From positions 34,352,501-34,416,500 of the forward strand of contig NC_090291.1 in assembly GCF_037392515.1 (NCBI RefSeq): 64,000 nt of DNA, written 5' to 3'. Position 1 is the first letter of the stretch. Each line of letters opens with the position of its first letter. Origin of the DNA: Haliotis asinina. Its lineage: Eukaryota; Mollusca; Gastropoda; Lepetellida; Haliotidae. The notes below the pieces were generated by a model that did not search any database, was not told the DNA's origin, and saw only the letters and a program-made list of their open reading frames with translations. A program made the position numbers and the translations under genes. Of the stretch, positions 9,701 through 20,592 are shown in pieces.

Positions 9701-12447
9701 CCAGTTAGGTTCAAATGAGAATGATGAAGGATTAAATAATTCAAAATAGGATAAGTGCACAAAAGATGAATAAACACTTGGTCCTGAAACCTCTGTACCC
9801 AACAGGATCTGAAATCTGACATTTTATGATCAATCACAGGGATTGTTTGAGAAATTGTCCCATAAGTCAGTCAATATTTACTCGTAATGAAGGCCACAAG
9901 CCCATAGTACACAAAAACATAGTACACATGAACATAGTACACAATATCATAGAAAGGAATAATATGGTCACATTGTGCTATTTTCACTTTCCACACCGAG
10001 GAACAGAGCCAGCATGCACTTCAAGTGCAACTGTGAATATGAATTAAGGAAAATTGAAAGCTTGAAAAAACAACGTAAGTTATATCTGGGATTGTACTTT
10101 TTCAGAACATTTCTTGGGAATTATACTCACTGGGGATTCAAAACCACACTCCCAAAGTGAGGCATCATACTGCCAGCACTCAAAGTGAGCAATTTAACCC
10201 ACTCAGCCCCTACTTAAATGGATCACATACTTTGTGTGCCCCTCTGAGGACTGTAAAATAGCACAACTCCCATGATACTGGAGCAATCCCATATACTCAT
10301 GGAAACAAATAAGGGAACACATGAAAGTACAAGCGTTCCTTTATTCTTTTCCAGGCTTCTCCACAAGGTATGTATTGCACAATGAGTGAAATTCTGGAAA
10401 TAAGCAAAGGAACACTTGTACTTTCATGTGTTCTTTTATTCATTTACGTGAGTGTATGTTACGTTTAACTACTTTTTAACAGGTATTGTGTATGCACAGC
10501 TTGTATAAAGGTATGCAAATGTTTGTTAGCATACTTGCACATTCAATACACACAACCACATACAGTGCAATCTGTCTTATTCGGACTGGCTTGGGGTGAT
10601 TGATATGTCTGAATTAGATAGCACTCTGAGTTACACAGACGTTTCCTATATCGATGCCTGAAGGCTAGAATTATTCACTGGTCAAGAGGCTGGAGAACTG
10701 ACGTGTTGGTCAGAAGATATTCTACTGTAACATTGCTGATGAATGAATATGAATTTTGATCACTATTTTTACAGTTAAACGATACATACATAAATTATTT
10801 GAAGCTTGATTGTCAAACAATCAATAAACCGATTATTTGATGGATCGGTGCAGCACTAATCACAATGTGTCTGAAGGCCTCCTAAATGCATAGTGACATT
10901 GGCACTGAGTTTATCTGATTATCTCAATTTTGGTTTATAAGTTTTGTGTAAATTGCATCAATGGGAAATAGGCACTGAAAAAATACAGTAACCAATCAAC
11001 AGGTTGTTTATTTAAGCTTTATTGGCAAGTTGAGTAGTCGGAGTTACACAGAGAGCACTGTAGTTAGAATCTATCATGAGTAAGATATTGCACAGCATAT
11101 AGAACAACAGTGACGATAAATAGGTGTAGTTTTGAACTTAATTTGAATTGAGGTGCATGTATTAATGTGTCAGAATGCATGCATAAAAATACAAATTTGA
11201 GTATTATTTTTTTCAGATGTGTTATAAAATGCATCTGACATATATTTCCTTATTTCTAGATTGGAGGACATTTTCTACCACTTTGGAGTCGACATAGTAA
11301 TCCAGGCTCATGAACATTCCTACGAGCGTCTCTGGCCACATTACAAGGGGGTGGTAATTGCCAACAACTACACCAACCCAGGGGCTCCTGTGCAGCTCAT
11401 TACTGGTGCAGCTGGCAGCAAACATGGGCTGGATCTCATGGCTAACAGGACTGATGGTAGGTGCAGTGAGCTTTGCTACAAGGTTTGATGCAAATCATGA
11501 GAGTTGTCTCCCTTAGATCAGTGTCTTCATTCTGTGACAAGCAAAGCAGTGGTGTGGCCAGGAATGTGTTTACAGGAAATGGTTATACTCAGAGGGAGGA
11601 CATGATCATATGAGTGTGTATTACTGGAGGCGATTGTTACGTACAGGATAAAACATGACACATGGGCATTATGAAGCAGTAATGCAGTGCCCTCAGGCCT
11701 ACAGCTTAATGATTAAGGGAAACAAATACCAACGCCTTGAGCAAGCAATAGTTGCAAGGATATATTATTGCTGGATTATTGCTAAAAGTGGCTAAAACTA
11801 CACACATTCACCAACTACAACATTACCCTGTGAGTAATATTTATTTGTAGGAGGCATTTGATTTTGAATAAGCATCAGTTCAAAATTTCATCATGTTTCA
11901 TGTTTTTCTTCCAGATCCTTGGTCAGCCTTCAGACGAGACAATGGCTCCCTGAACAGCTATGGCCGTCTGGAGATCGTCAACACAACTCATGCATTATGG
12001 GAACAGAAGTCCGCCATGGACCATGACCTTATGGATTCAATTTGGATTGTGCAAGAAAAACATGGACCCTTCAAGACAGAAGAATTACCAGCTAATGTGA
12101 CGAAAGTAATTGAAGAAACCATTGAGGCAACTGGCGGGAAGCCAACATTCTCAGAAACTGAAACAGTAGATACAAACTCTGCGATTGTTGAAGATGACAA
12201 TAAGCAACGAATGGCGATCGGAATCGCATTTGGTTCTCTTGTAGCTGTTGTGCTAGTTGTTGTGATAGCTGTGAAGAAATGTCGACGGAAAAGGAAAGCT
12301 GTTCGGAGATGGGAACAGATGGATTTCAATTATGGGAAAAAGTTCTATTCCCCTGCCAAAGATCTGGACAAGGAATTAGATAATGATTTTGAGATCGATA
12401 TGAGTGATGGAACTCTTCCTACGACCAAACTGCTGTCAGATGACTAG
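3492..12447 (+). CDS. Purple acid phosphatase (ACP7/PAPL-like), eight 3' coding exons
   Basis: Coding exons: 3492-3700, 5001-5093, 5889-6038, 6505-6580, 8674-8794, 9329-9526, 11260-11456 and 11915-12447. All junctions have AG/GT and matching phases, giving about 525 residues without the missing 5' exon. The family is a secreted or lysosomal binuclear-metal phosphoesterase. Seen in order: an N-terminal fibronectin-like domain ([10 protein letters not shown]), then metal motifs [26 protein letters not shown] and [11 protein letters not shown], so every metal-ligand motif is present. The first exon begins in phase 1, so at least one upstream exon (start and signal peptide) is not identified. Unlike human ACP7, which is about 440 residues and soluble, this one continues into a transmembrane segment (12210-12276), a KKCRRKRK stop-transfer and a roughly 55-residue tail. 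Family assignment is secure; membrane topology is inference. Confidence 0.9.
3722..3882 (-). mobile_element. SINE type T, in phosphatase intron
   Basis: Starts with gtgagtgagtctttacacca (reverse complement of the tail) and runs through gggcttcacaaactgta to ttcgactattgggc (reverse box A region). Diverged. Confidence 0.75.
4351..4521. repeat. 40-bp minisatellite
   Basis: Units cacctaaacaacctggtttt plus cctttaacttggttttcctt start at 4366, 4406, 4446 and 4486; copies are virtually identical. It lies in the intron between the first two phosphatase exons. Confidence 0.93.
4580..4955. repeat. 46-bp minisatellite
   Basis: About eight copies of a pyrimidine-rich unit containing actagagtgcctacaccc; anchors at 4613, 4659, 4705 and 4751 give a 46-bp period, with one shortened unit (42 bp). 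It ends about 45 bp before the next phosphatase exon. Confidence 0.93.
5001..5093 (+). CDS. PAP exon: N-terminal beta-sandwich, second part
   Basis: Acceptor ttgtttcag, donor gtatgc, phase 0 at both ends. Encodes [15 protein letters not shown] and [10 protein letters not shown], matching the family pattern L.P.T.YYYRVG..G ... F.FKT. Confidence 0.9.
5889..6038 (+). CDS. PAP exon: metal motifs I and II
   Basis: Acceptor atttccag, donor gtaagt. Encodes VFLVYGDLG (first metal Asp) and [11 protein letters not shown] (bridging Asp and the tyrosine that gives the charge-transfer colour in iron forms). Exactly 50 codons. Confidence 0.93.
6505..6580 (+). CDS. PAP exon: GNHE motif start
   Basis: Acceptor ttgccacag, donor gtgagt. 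Encodes [19 protein letters not shown] and TSVGNH; the next exon supplies the Glu of GNHE (phase 1 junction). Confidence 0.9.
6598..6700. mobile_element. MITE fragment
   Basis: ttgtttgatcggcattctag through tttattgcatagagcaac matches, inverted, the fold-back element at 42913-43075. Only one arm is present here. Confidence 0.6.
7200..7735. repeat. 111-bp minisatellite
   Basis: The anchor gggtatctgccaagtatggg recurs at 7390, 7501 and 7612 (111 bp). Flanking units are more diverged. The period is divisible by three, so the minus strand stays open for 236 codons as a Pro/Thr/His-rich 37-residue repeat; I read this as an artefact of the period. Confidence 0.9.
8674..8794 (+). CDS. PAP exon: [10 protein letters not shown] region
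   Basis: Acceptor ttttttcag, donor gtggga (a weak donor). Encodes [18 protein letters not shown] and [12 protein letters not shown], joining to SYSTEVFF in the next exon. The reading frame runs open past the donor, but those residues do not fit the family. Confidence 0.88.
8846..8960 (+). mobile_element. SINE type L relic
   Basis: Resembles the internal part of type L copies (gtcgtaaaaggcgattaatg, then a diverged gcagtcagtcttgttgactt). No tail is recognisable. Confidence 0.5.
9098..9243 (-). mobile_element. SINE type L, 5'-truncated
   Basis: gagtgagttttgttttatgc, then atattccagctatatgg, agacaatccagtgatcaaga and catgacatgtgtc; this is the tail-proximal two thirds of the type L element in reverse. 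Confidence 0.75.
9329..9526 (+). CDS. PAP exon: GHRPMYC metal motif
   Basis: Acceptor tttttcag, donor gtaagt. Encodes [37 protein letters not shown] and an acidic cysteine loop [16 protein letters not shown], aligned with the human NADLDDCT loop. Confidence 0.9.
9578..9668. repeat. (GTGA)n microsatellite
   Basis: Imperfect gtga/gagt tetramers, purest at 9607-9635; likely grown from a SINE tail. Confidence 0.75.
10291..10457. mobile_element. Short MITE with about 60-bp inverted arms
   Basis: Left arm gggaacacatgaaagtacaa followed by gcgttcctttattcttttcc; the right arm is its reverse complement with few changes (to about 10457). Spacer about 45 bp. No TA flank that I can be sure of. Confidence 0.75.
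11260..11456 (+). CDS. PAP exon: [11 protein letters not shown] motif
   Basis: Acceptor atttctag, donor gtaggt. Encodes [15 protein letters not shown], then [11 protein letters not shown] (last metal His residues) and [18 protein letters not shown]. Joined directly to the previous exon it lacks about 7 residues that human ACP7 has before GLEDLF, so a small intervening exon in the 1.7-kb intron is possible. Confidence 0.88.
11915..12447 (+). CDS. PAP last exon: C-terminal core, TM segment, cytoplasmic tail
   Basis: Acceptor ttcttccag; stop TAG at 12445-12447. Begins with [20 protein letters not shown], equivalent to the family's end strand. It then adds an acidic linker, a hydrophobic run [20 protein letters not shown], a basic KKCRRKRK, and a tail ending in KLLSDD. 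No ER-retention or clear sorting signal is visible in the tail. Confidence 0.9.
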
Positions 12448-12640
12448 TCAAAACAAAATATACATAGTGTCAAACTGGATTACTAACTTTGTGATGCCTT
12501 GTGTTACCTTGGTTACAGCCTTAAATGTATGTATAAGGCTGGATATTCATCATTCCATTGTAAGGAAACATTTTGTGCCTTATTCACCATCATTCCATGC
12601 TTTCTCTAAATGATTGTTTTATGTTGTGATGATGTTTTAC
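12448..12640 (+). other. Probable 3' UTR of the phosphatase gene
   Basis: Follows the TAG stop. I see no canonical AATAAA close by, so the polyadenylation site is unassigned. Confidence 0.4.
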
Positions 12641-13320
12641 AATGTTGTGCATAATATATGCAATGAGGATCTTAGGGATCTTAACACTAAGGTGAACTTA
12701 ACTCCAGTATGTTGACATTGGTTTCAGATTGTAGTAGTGCCAGGATTGCTTTGTGGAACCGATGACGTATTTCTATGTTGTGCATAATATATATGATGAG
12801 GATCTTAGCGCTAAAGTGATCGTAAATCCTATACGAAGACGTTGACTTACCGGTAAGATCGTAGTAGTGGTAGGATGGCTTCATGGAACCAATGATGTAT
12901 TACTGTGTTATGCATGATATATATGTAATAAGGATCTTAGCACTAAGATGATCGTAGCTCCTATATGTAGACATTGACTTAAGGTCATAGTACCACTGGG
13001 ATGGCTTTGTGGAACCGATGATGTATTACTGTGTTATGCATAATATATATATATATAGATATCTAGAGGATCTTAGCACTAAGATCCAATATGTTGACAT
13101 TGACCTAAGATCATAGTAGTACTGGGATGGCTTTGTGGAACCGATGATGTATTCCTGTGTTGTTCATAATCTATGCAACGATTCATAGAAATCCACATGT
13201 GTGCTGGGCCCACATAGGGATCTTATCAGTAAGGTGGGCGTAACTCCTACACGTCGACATTGACTTACGATCGCAGTAGCGCAAGGATCGCTTTGTGGGA
13301 CCAAGCCATGCTGACATGAA
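12640..13320. repeat. About 130-bp diverged tandem repeat, five units
   Basis: Each unit contains gtgcataatatat, gatcttagcactaag, a stretch like cgtaactcctacacgtcgac, atcgtagtagt, and ggctttgtggaaccgatgat followed by gtatt. Units start near 12645, 12777, 12905, 13031 and 13155. Confidence 0.85.
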
Positions 13321-14179
13321 TGGATTATGACGCTCAAAAACTCCACAAATGATAGTTTCAAGCTCACATTCAAAGGCATCACATAAATGTGTAGCATGTA
13401 TGAGGTTCTTTGTTATTTTGTTGTTTCAAAACCAGATTTCCCTTTAAGATTATGCTAACCACATGACATCCACTACTGTTTGTAAGGACTTCCTTATTCA
13501 CTAAACTGATGATGATGTGAAAAAACTGCTAACATGTCTAGCTTTAAGGAAGTGTTTTTAAAGCCAAGTTTCTATTGAAAGTGAGTGAGTATGGTTTTAT
13601 GCCGCCTTTAGCAAATATTTAGATGGAGGGAGATGGTGTATGAGTGAAGATTGGCCTATGTAGTGATGAAGATGTCTATTTGTGTTACTGAAAGGTCTTC
13701 CATGGTATTTAATTGCTCTTCTTTTCCTACAATACTGTGATTTATTAACGTGTTCCCTAACATGATAGTTTGTGATTTGACATTGTTTAGAGTTCCTTGT
13801 CAGATATATCAATCAAGATTAGAGAGTAAGGGTGCACATCCTTGTATTTAAAGAGAGTGAGTGAGTTTAGTTTTACACTGGACTCGGCACTATTCCAGTC
13901 CTGTGGCGGCGTTCCATGTATTTAAAGCTTTCTGGTTATACTAATGTTAAAACTGATACATGAATAACTCATTTTGTGATGTTTACAACAATAATGGTTT
14001 CTCCATTAGTTCATGTAACATGTTCGTGTAGTATATTTCAGAAGAAATTGCCATTTCAAATTCACTTTTGACATTTTCTAAGAAATTATACAACTAGAAG
14101 TAAAAAGTGTTTCTAAATTTCCTTGCAAAGGCATCAACCTTTGAATTGACAGTGATTACGCTGATATTGTGTGAGATGG
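13321..14179. other. No gene; two SINE tail fragments
   Basis: Fragments of reversed SINE tail lie at 13577-13612 (gtgagtgagtatggttttat) and 13853-13912 (gtgagtgagtttagttttac). Nothing else recognised. Confidence 0.5.
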
Positions 14180-14349
14180 TTTGGGGGTAGCATAGTAGTT
14201 AAGGCATTTGCTCGTCACACTGAAGATCCGGGTTCAATGCCCCAGGTGGGTACAATGTGTGAAGCTAATTAATGGTGTTCACCACCGTGAATATTGCTGG
14301 GATGTTGCTAAAAGCAGTGTAAAACTAAACTAAACTCACTCACTCACTC
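14180..14349 (+). mobile_element. SINE type T, near full length
   Basis: Box A-like gggtagcatagtagttaagg, box B-like gatccgggttcaatgccc, then gtgggtacaatgtgtgaagc and the tail aaactaaactcactcactca. Located downstream of the phosphatase gene. Confidence 0.85.
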
Positions 14350-14461
14350 CTAATGTGTAAGAGACTGATTTCCTTGGTGTCTGTGTTTATGATGGTCAGG
14401 TTTGTGGATGTTGTTATTTTCAGAATTAGTGGACAGGCTGATGTAAAGTGTTCAGGGTTTT

Positions 14462-14920
14462 TCACATTCTCCTCCCACAGCGGTTACTTGTCATATCTTC
14501 CTACCTAACCTCTGTTCTAATACAACCCTTTCATGGTGCGAGTGTTCAAGACTCGTGATTGGAGGCAATCAGATTTAGCTGTGCAGTCAGCAACCTTGTT
14601 TCAAAAGTGATCGTTCGCAAGATCTTGGTAATTTACGGATGCATCATGAAAACTAGAATCTCTTCCCGAGCGCGATACTCAAATGTTTCTTCTAGACAGA
14701 ACTCAGTCATCTCGTATTTGTTTCTCCACACTGCTTGCATTTGTCAAGTTGAATCTAGGTTGATTTACATCATGTGTTCTGATTAAGCAGAAAAAACGGG
14801 AGATAAATCTGCTGCCATTTTTTGCTGCTGGGGGATTTTATGACCATATTATATGGCCATATTAGAACAGAGGTTCATAGGAAGATATGACAAGTAACCT
14901 CTGTGGGAAGAGAATGGGTT
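14462..14920. mobile_element. MITE, about 460 bp, with about 60-bp terminal inverted repeats
   Basis: Left end cattctcctcccacagcggt, then tacttgtcatatcttcctac and aacctctgttctaatac. The right end (14866-14916) is the inverse: attagaacagaggttc, ggaagatatgacaagtaacc, tctgtgggaagagaatg. No coding capacity, so a non-autonomous DNA element. Its terminus recurs in the palindrome at 19859-19942. Confidence 0.85.
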
Positions 14921-16119
14921 TTTCAGGGAGTTAGTTTAGATCATTGTTTGTTAGGAGCTTTTTGTAACTAAGAGTACAGTTTCTGCTCAATAAGCAGAGA
15001 TTTTAACTCAGTGATTTTTGTAGTAGCTATGAATTATAGCCCCAAACTATGCTAAAATGTCTGTCCTAAAAATTCTATGAAATTTGAAGAAAATTCATTG
15101 AAATTTATATAGACAAAAACATATATTTTCAATGATTAAATAAATTTTTGCCAAACAGAAATGAGAAGAAGAAATGAAATGCCAATAATTTTGTGAAATT
15201 AAGCTTTACTCTTGATTGTGTCATATGATCGTTCTGAGAATCCATCATGATTTTGGTATATAGTTGACTACTGATTTTATGGACAAATTACTAATATTGG
15301 TCGTTGAAAACTACTTTTCGTAACACAGAGGATGTCATCTCTGAATAACCATGGACTGTGGGAAGTATTTGTATAGATACAAATACAATAGAAATAAACA
15401 TCTAGAGTCTGGTAAGGGTCTAACAGTAAACTGAAGACAATATTGGATCCCTAAAAGAAGAAATAACATGTGTTATATTGAAGTCATCCTGAATGATGGC
15501 AAGTCTTTCACTACAGGTTCACCTTCACAAACGTGTTAACCACTTGGTGACCCCACCGTTCATGTATAAAAGGAAAACCTTTTTGAAACCCTAATACATT
15601 TAATACTATGCTTAAATATTAAACCGTAAGACAATCAAAATGGATAACCATTACATATATATATATATAAAACTTAAATATGATATAATAATCTAATTTC
15701 ATGTCAGTGTCATTCCTGGAATTTCTGAAAATTGATTACAGGATTCATTTCAGTGTAGCTCCATGCATACATCAATAAAGGGTGAAGCTCCAAGGTATAG
15801 CTGTGAGATAACGGTCAACAGAATGCATTTCAGAAAAATAAAACCGAAGCTGGTATGGATTTTCACTGAGATCCTCTTCACCATTATATTCAGGCAAACT
15901 GGTCTGATTAACTGAAATAATCAACGATTGGTAGCAGTGATCCAACGACCAAGCAGTCGATCACATTTTCACATAATCGAACATAAATGATTTATGATGT
16001 AGTTTTGGTGTTTGAAACACTTGACAACGGAACACGTTAGAAATTGTCAGGGCCGGGAAACGTTTAATTCTTAGAAAACTTGACTCGCTGAAAATTCATG
16101 ACTGAATACTTCTTGAAGA
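14921..16119. other. No gene recognised
   Basis: AT-rich, with an (AT)n run near 15655-15668. I see no exons or elements with clear ends. Confidence 0.5.
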
Positions 16120-16245
16120 TTCATGATATATTAGTAGTCACTTTATGAAAGCATGTTACATTCATGATGTATCAGTCATCACTTTATGAAAGCATGTTAC
16201 ATTCATGATATATTAGTAGTCACTTTATAGAAACAAGTTACATTG
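16120..16245. repeat. 41-bp tandem repeat, three copies
   Basis: ttcatgatatattagtagtc then actttatgaaagcatgttaca, starting at 16120, 16161 and 16202. Confidence 0.9.
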
Positions 16246-17040
16246 GATCTGACATTTGCGAATGCAGTTTGCCAGTATCTGACTAAAACAAGAAAACAAC
16301 CAGAGAACCATGTTATACTTATCTGCGAAAACACCTTTAATAATAAGATTTGAAAACTGATGCTGACCATTTTGTTTTCATGTTTGCTTATGATGAACTC
16401 TGTCATCAGTTGGGAGATTTCAGCCAATTCCCAACACTAGTTGTGATGAAGTATGATGTGCCGAACTGATAGTTCTCTTGAAGTGATAATTGTACCAGTC
16501 TTTTTAATTTGTTGTTTTTCGGTTGTGTTGGATGTTTGATGACATGAAGTATTTACTTTCATTTCTTCAACTTTATGATGCAATGGTGTTTGATGTATCT
16601 TCTAAACATAATATAAATATCCCTAGCTCATTGGCTTTCGTCCAGGAATTTAGAGGAATATTTAGGCAATCAGACAGTTCTGTTTTTAGCATGGTAGCCA
16701 TAGAGAAGTCATGTGAAGCTATGTGAATTTTTTTCACTTTTCATTTGATAAAGTCACCTGCATTTTTATATCTATTAATATGTGTTACACCTTTTTCTGT
16801 GATTGTTTATGTTATCAGAGCCAAGCTGTATAAATGTATCATGTTTATTTCTTGATTTATGGCTCAGGGGAGTGATGATGATTTTTATGGAGAAGCATGT
16901 AAAATGTGAGTGATCCCGCCACACACCATAAATTATGAATGGTCCCTTACTGTACAGATTCATTCCATGTGTCTGATGAAGGTGGTGCACAGACCTGTTG
17001 ACAGACATGTTGGTACATGATGTGGCTGTGGTGTGAGAAT
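16246..17040. other. No gene recognised
   Basis: Short open stretches occur but none shows recognisable motifs or splice structure. Confidence 0.5.
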
Positions 17041-17660
17041 TTACTGGAGTGGATGTATTGTCAAATCAAAACACACCGAGGTCATGTTGTCAAGATGGTG
17101 CACTGTTGTCCTGTTTTTATCGGTGGAATACATCATCATCATGTTTCCAATCAAGGTGAACATTCTGAGGGTGTTTCGTCAAGATGGAAAAATCTATGGA
17201 CGCTTTGTTAAGATGGAACACTCTAGGGGTGATTTTTCAAGGTGGAATACTTTGGGTGTTTTGTCAAGATTGAACACTCTGTAGGTGTTTTGTCGAGATG
17301 GAACACTCTAGGAGCGTGTTTTTTCAAGATGGAACACTATGAGTGTTTTTGTCAAGCTGGAACACTATCGGCATTTTGTCAAGGAAGAACACTATCGTGT
17401 TGTTAAGGTGAAACACTCTATGGTCATGTTGCCAATCTGAAATCTATGGGCGTTTTGTCAAGTTTGAACTCTACATGGGTGTTTTGTCAAGATGGAACAC
17501 TCTTAGGTCAAGTTGTCAAGATGGAACACTTGTGTTGTCAAAGTGAAACACTCAGTGGTCATGTTGTCAAGATGGAACACTTGTGTTGTCAAAGTGAAAC
17601 ACTCAGTGGTCATGTTGTCAAGATGGAACACTTTGGGTATTTACTATAATTTAGTCAAAG
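17041..17660. repeat. Diverged minisatellite around gtcaagatggaacact
   Basis: About 16 units of 30-50 bp sharing gtcaagatggaacactct and a ggtgttttgtcaa element. Between 17508 and 17630 a 61-bp higher-order unit is duplicated exactly. Older units to the left are more diverged. Confidence 0.85.
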
Positions 17661-18702
17661 TCGAACACTCGATCTCTAAATCATCCCTACTGCATGGCCC
17701 TGTAGTGTAGTCACAACCATTACCTCTTGCAACATTCCACAAATTGCGTATTGATTTTATAAAAACTTGAAGATCGGACACACAACTTTTTCCGAAGTGT
17801 CTGTAAATATATCTCTGCGTGTTGTGCAATAAAACAAACTTTTGATCTGCTAACACTAGCATTTGTCATTAATGAAATACCATCATATGCAAAGTCGACA
17901 TACCAGAGGACCTTTGGTGTATGAAACAAATGTGATGAAACTTTTTAAAATTCTGAACTAATTCACCTGTTTTTTTTCAATTTTGTAATACAGTTTTGCT
18001 TGTTTTCATTTAAAATGAACTGTGAGCTGTATATGCCATGCTTGAGTGTTCCAGTCCCCAAGCGTGGTGGTGAGATACTTACAGGGCTAGTTGAACCCAT
18101 TCGCAACTATTCGACTTTTTCGGTGACTTGCCGGAATGACACGAGTAGTTAAGAAAGTAGTTGAACCAAACGTAAGTTCTATTTACTCTCTTGGGGGTGG
18201 GTTGGGGTATCACCATTGAAACTCGGAAGAAAGTGGTGTGCACCTCACCTTTCTTAAGGGAAGCAGTATCCGCTCCTGAGTTCATGTGTGTCCCTTCCTT
18301 TGCGTCCCTTGGGCACGCAGGAAACCGAGTCATCGTGGGTTCATTTCCGTTTATCACGATTTTGTTTCTTGGTTCGTCGGCTGCACAGTCGTTATCGTGG
18401 GATTCACTCAGGTGGTAAACGTCCAGCATTACTTCACACATTAAACTGACATGCCGTTATGTAACAGTACATATGGAAATTAATTAAGAGATACCAAATA
18501 CGTTTTGTTATAATTTTGTACCTTTGAATGTTGTGATGGTGTACAGATGCTGAATGGCGTTTCTTTGAACGAATGTTCAGTTTGGGGATGAATGGAATAC
18601 ATGATGCATCGTCCCCTGCAAAAAGCAAAAAACACTTGCAGTTCGATGTGCCAGAAGGTATAAAATGAGACAAATTCGTGATAATGTGCTCAGAACTTAT
18701 CA
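17661..18702. other. No gene recognised
   Basis: A stretch at 18080-18420 is less AT-rich and open on - for 120 codons, but I recognise no domain in it and see no splice or repeat relation inside the window. Function unassigned. Confidence 0.4.
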
Positions 18703-19627
18703 GTATGGCGCTGCGGCGATATTCAGAAACAAGGGGATGGGAAATTATTGCCATACGTAAAAACAGGAATGTCCGCTACAGCAATTGGTCGTCAGCTGTA
18801 CATTCATCACTCAAGGTCAGAACGACCCATGAAGACAATCAGTGGAAAATGCCCTGGCACGTCTTTGTTCGATGTCAACCCTTCACCACAAGTGGCGTAT
18901 CGAAAACCATTTGGCTTCCAAAACAGAGTATTGAGCAACAGAACAGTGAGAAACCGCTTAAAGTCGATCTGCACGAGGGCATGACGGGTAATTAAGCGCC
19001 CAGCATTAAGTAATCTCCATAAAATCCATTTGGATTGGTGACGTCAGTGGAATTTTAACTCATGGAGGTCCAATGGTCGGGCGAGAGCCGCTTCCTTTAA
19101 CACGTCACAGATGGCTGTCAACTTGTTTGGAGGACCAGAAACACTGCGTATGTGCCAAGAAACATGCAAGCTTCAGTTCCATTTGGTTGGGGTCAGATAT
19201 GGTCTGGGGATGCCTTTCCCATGACTGTAAGCTGGATCTTGTCATGGTTCAGAGGAACCTCAATGGCGATCTCTACATCCGGGACATCCTTGATCCCCTC
19301 AATCATGCTTTAGCTACTCGTCCCTTATTCACGGTTGACAACGCTTAGTCTAACCGTTCCCGTGCTGTGAAGGAGTATCTTCAGAGAGACGCTATCAACT
19401 AAATCACCTGGCCTGCTATGAGCCCAAATTTGAATCCTTTGGAACATGTCTGGGACATTATTGGGCGTCGAATCGAAACACTGGAACCTCGTCCACAGAA
19501 CCTTGCTGGTTTAGAGGATGCATTGCATCGTAAATAGCTGCCTTTAGAACGAATTCGACGACTCAGTGGGCATTAGGAGAAGGGTCGACACCACCATCCG
19601 GGCTCGTGGCAGGTACACTCGCTACTG
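18703..19627 (+). pseudogene. Dead Tc1-like transposase
   Basis: Cut-and-paste transposase of the Tc1 group, read in pieces. An N-terminal helix-turn-helix follows ATG at 18703 (KTGMSATAIGRQL, then RTVRNRL). Around 19080 there is a degraded WSGESRF (first Asp site of the DDE triad), DMVWGC near 19198, PLFTVDNA where the second Asp lies, and PNLNPLEHVWDIIGRRI with the catalytic Glu. It ends with IRARG.YTRY and TGA. At least one frameshift near 18745 and several in-frame stops (for example 18994, 19346 and 19400) show it is non-functional. No clear terminal repeats found. Confidence 0.85.
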
Positions 19628-19858
19628 ACATTTTTTTGGTGATTTGGCTTCTTGAAACCTCACAGAACACATTCTTTCAGAAATGAACTTATCTGTGTCG
19701 TTGTCGATCTCCACGTACAGCACCAATGTGGTATTGTGGAACAATTCTGCTGAAATTCCCACTTTAGAATCACGTGTCGAAAACAGATTGAAACATGCTA
19801 TCACTTTTTACTATTTTTTTATACATCCCTCAGTCAGTTCAACTTTCATACTTGGGTA

Positions 19859-19942
19859 CATTCTCTTCCCACAGAGGTTACTCCTGTCATATCTTCCAAC
19901 GTAGGAAGATATGACAGGAGTAACCTCTGTGGGAAGAGAATG
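19859..19942. repeat. Perfect palindrome with 39-bp arms (fused MITE ends)
   Basis: Left arm 19859-19897 begins cattctcttcccacagaggt; the right arm 19904-19942 is its exact reverse complement, with a 6-bp spacer (aacgta). The arm sequence is the terminus of the MITE at 14462-14920, so this looks like two element ends joined head to head. Confidence 0.93.
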
Positions 19943-20274
19943 ACTTGGGTAGTGTTAGACCCATTCCTGACTTGATATGATGGCGGTATTACATCATACT
20001 TATCCAAAGCTGACAAAATCGTGTGTCACTTAACTGATTTCCATGTGTATAGAATCACTGTACCTAATGTGCTGCTGATAACGCGCGTTACCACGAGGAG
20101 GCACACACACACAATCACAAACACGCATAAACCATAAAGCCGTTCTTCCGTTTGAACGATTCTACCACTGGAGAATGAGGGCTACTTTTATGGATATACC
20201 ATTTTTATGGATATACAACTCCTTTACTCTGTATTGGTGACGTTTCCAGATCCAGTCTAATGTCGTCAAGTGAG
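19943..20274. other. No gene recognised
   Basis: Contains a short ca-rich run (20103-20112); nothing else. Confidence 0.5.
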
Positions 20275-20592
20275 CAGTCTGAGTAAACTTAGTCTCAGTG
20301 TATTTCGTTACACTCCACCACTGAGTCTAACAAAACCTAGTACTGCTAGACACATTAGATGATCCTGCGCACTAAACGCATTTGTGACAAGAGAGGCGGT
20401 ACAACGAATTGGGCAAGTACACTTGTCTGCTACAGGTAGCTTGACGATTATGCACGTGCAATACATGCTAACCGTGACATGAAATCAGCACCGCTACTGA
20501 TTAACACCTGTCTCGCTACTGTGTAACACCTGTCTCGCTACTGTTTTACACCTGTCTCAATACTGTTAAACAGATTTCAGTTGTAGTAAAAA

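Noticed and set aside
18079-18441. 120-codon minus-strand frame
   Set aside because: Some coding-like composition, but no motif, no homology inside the window and no splice structure.
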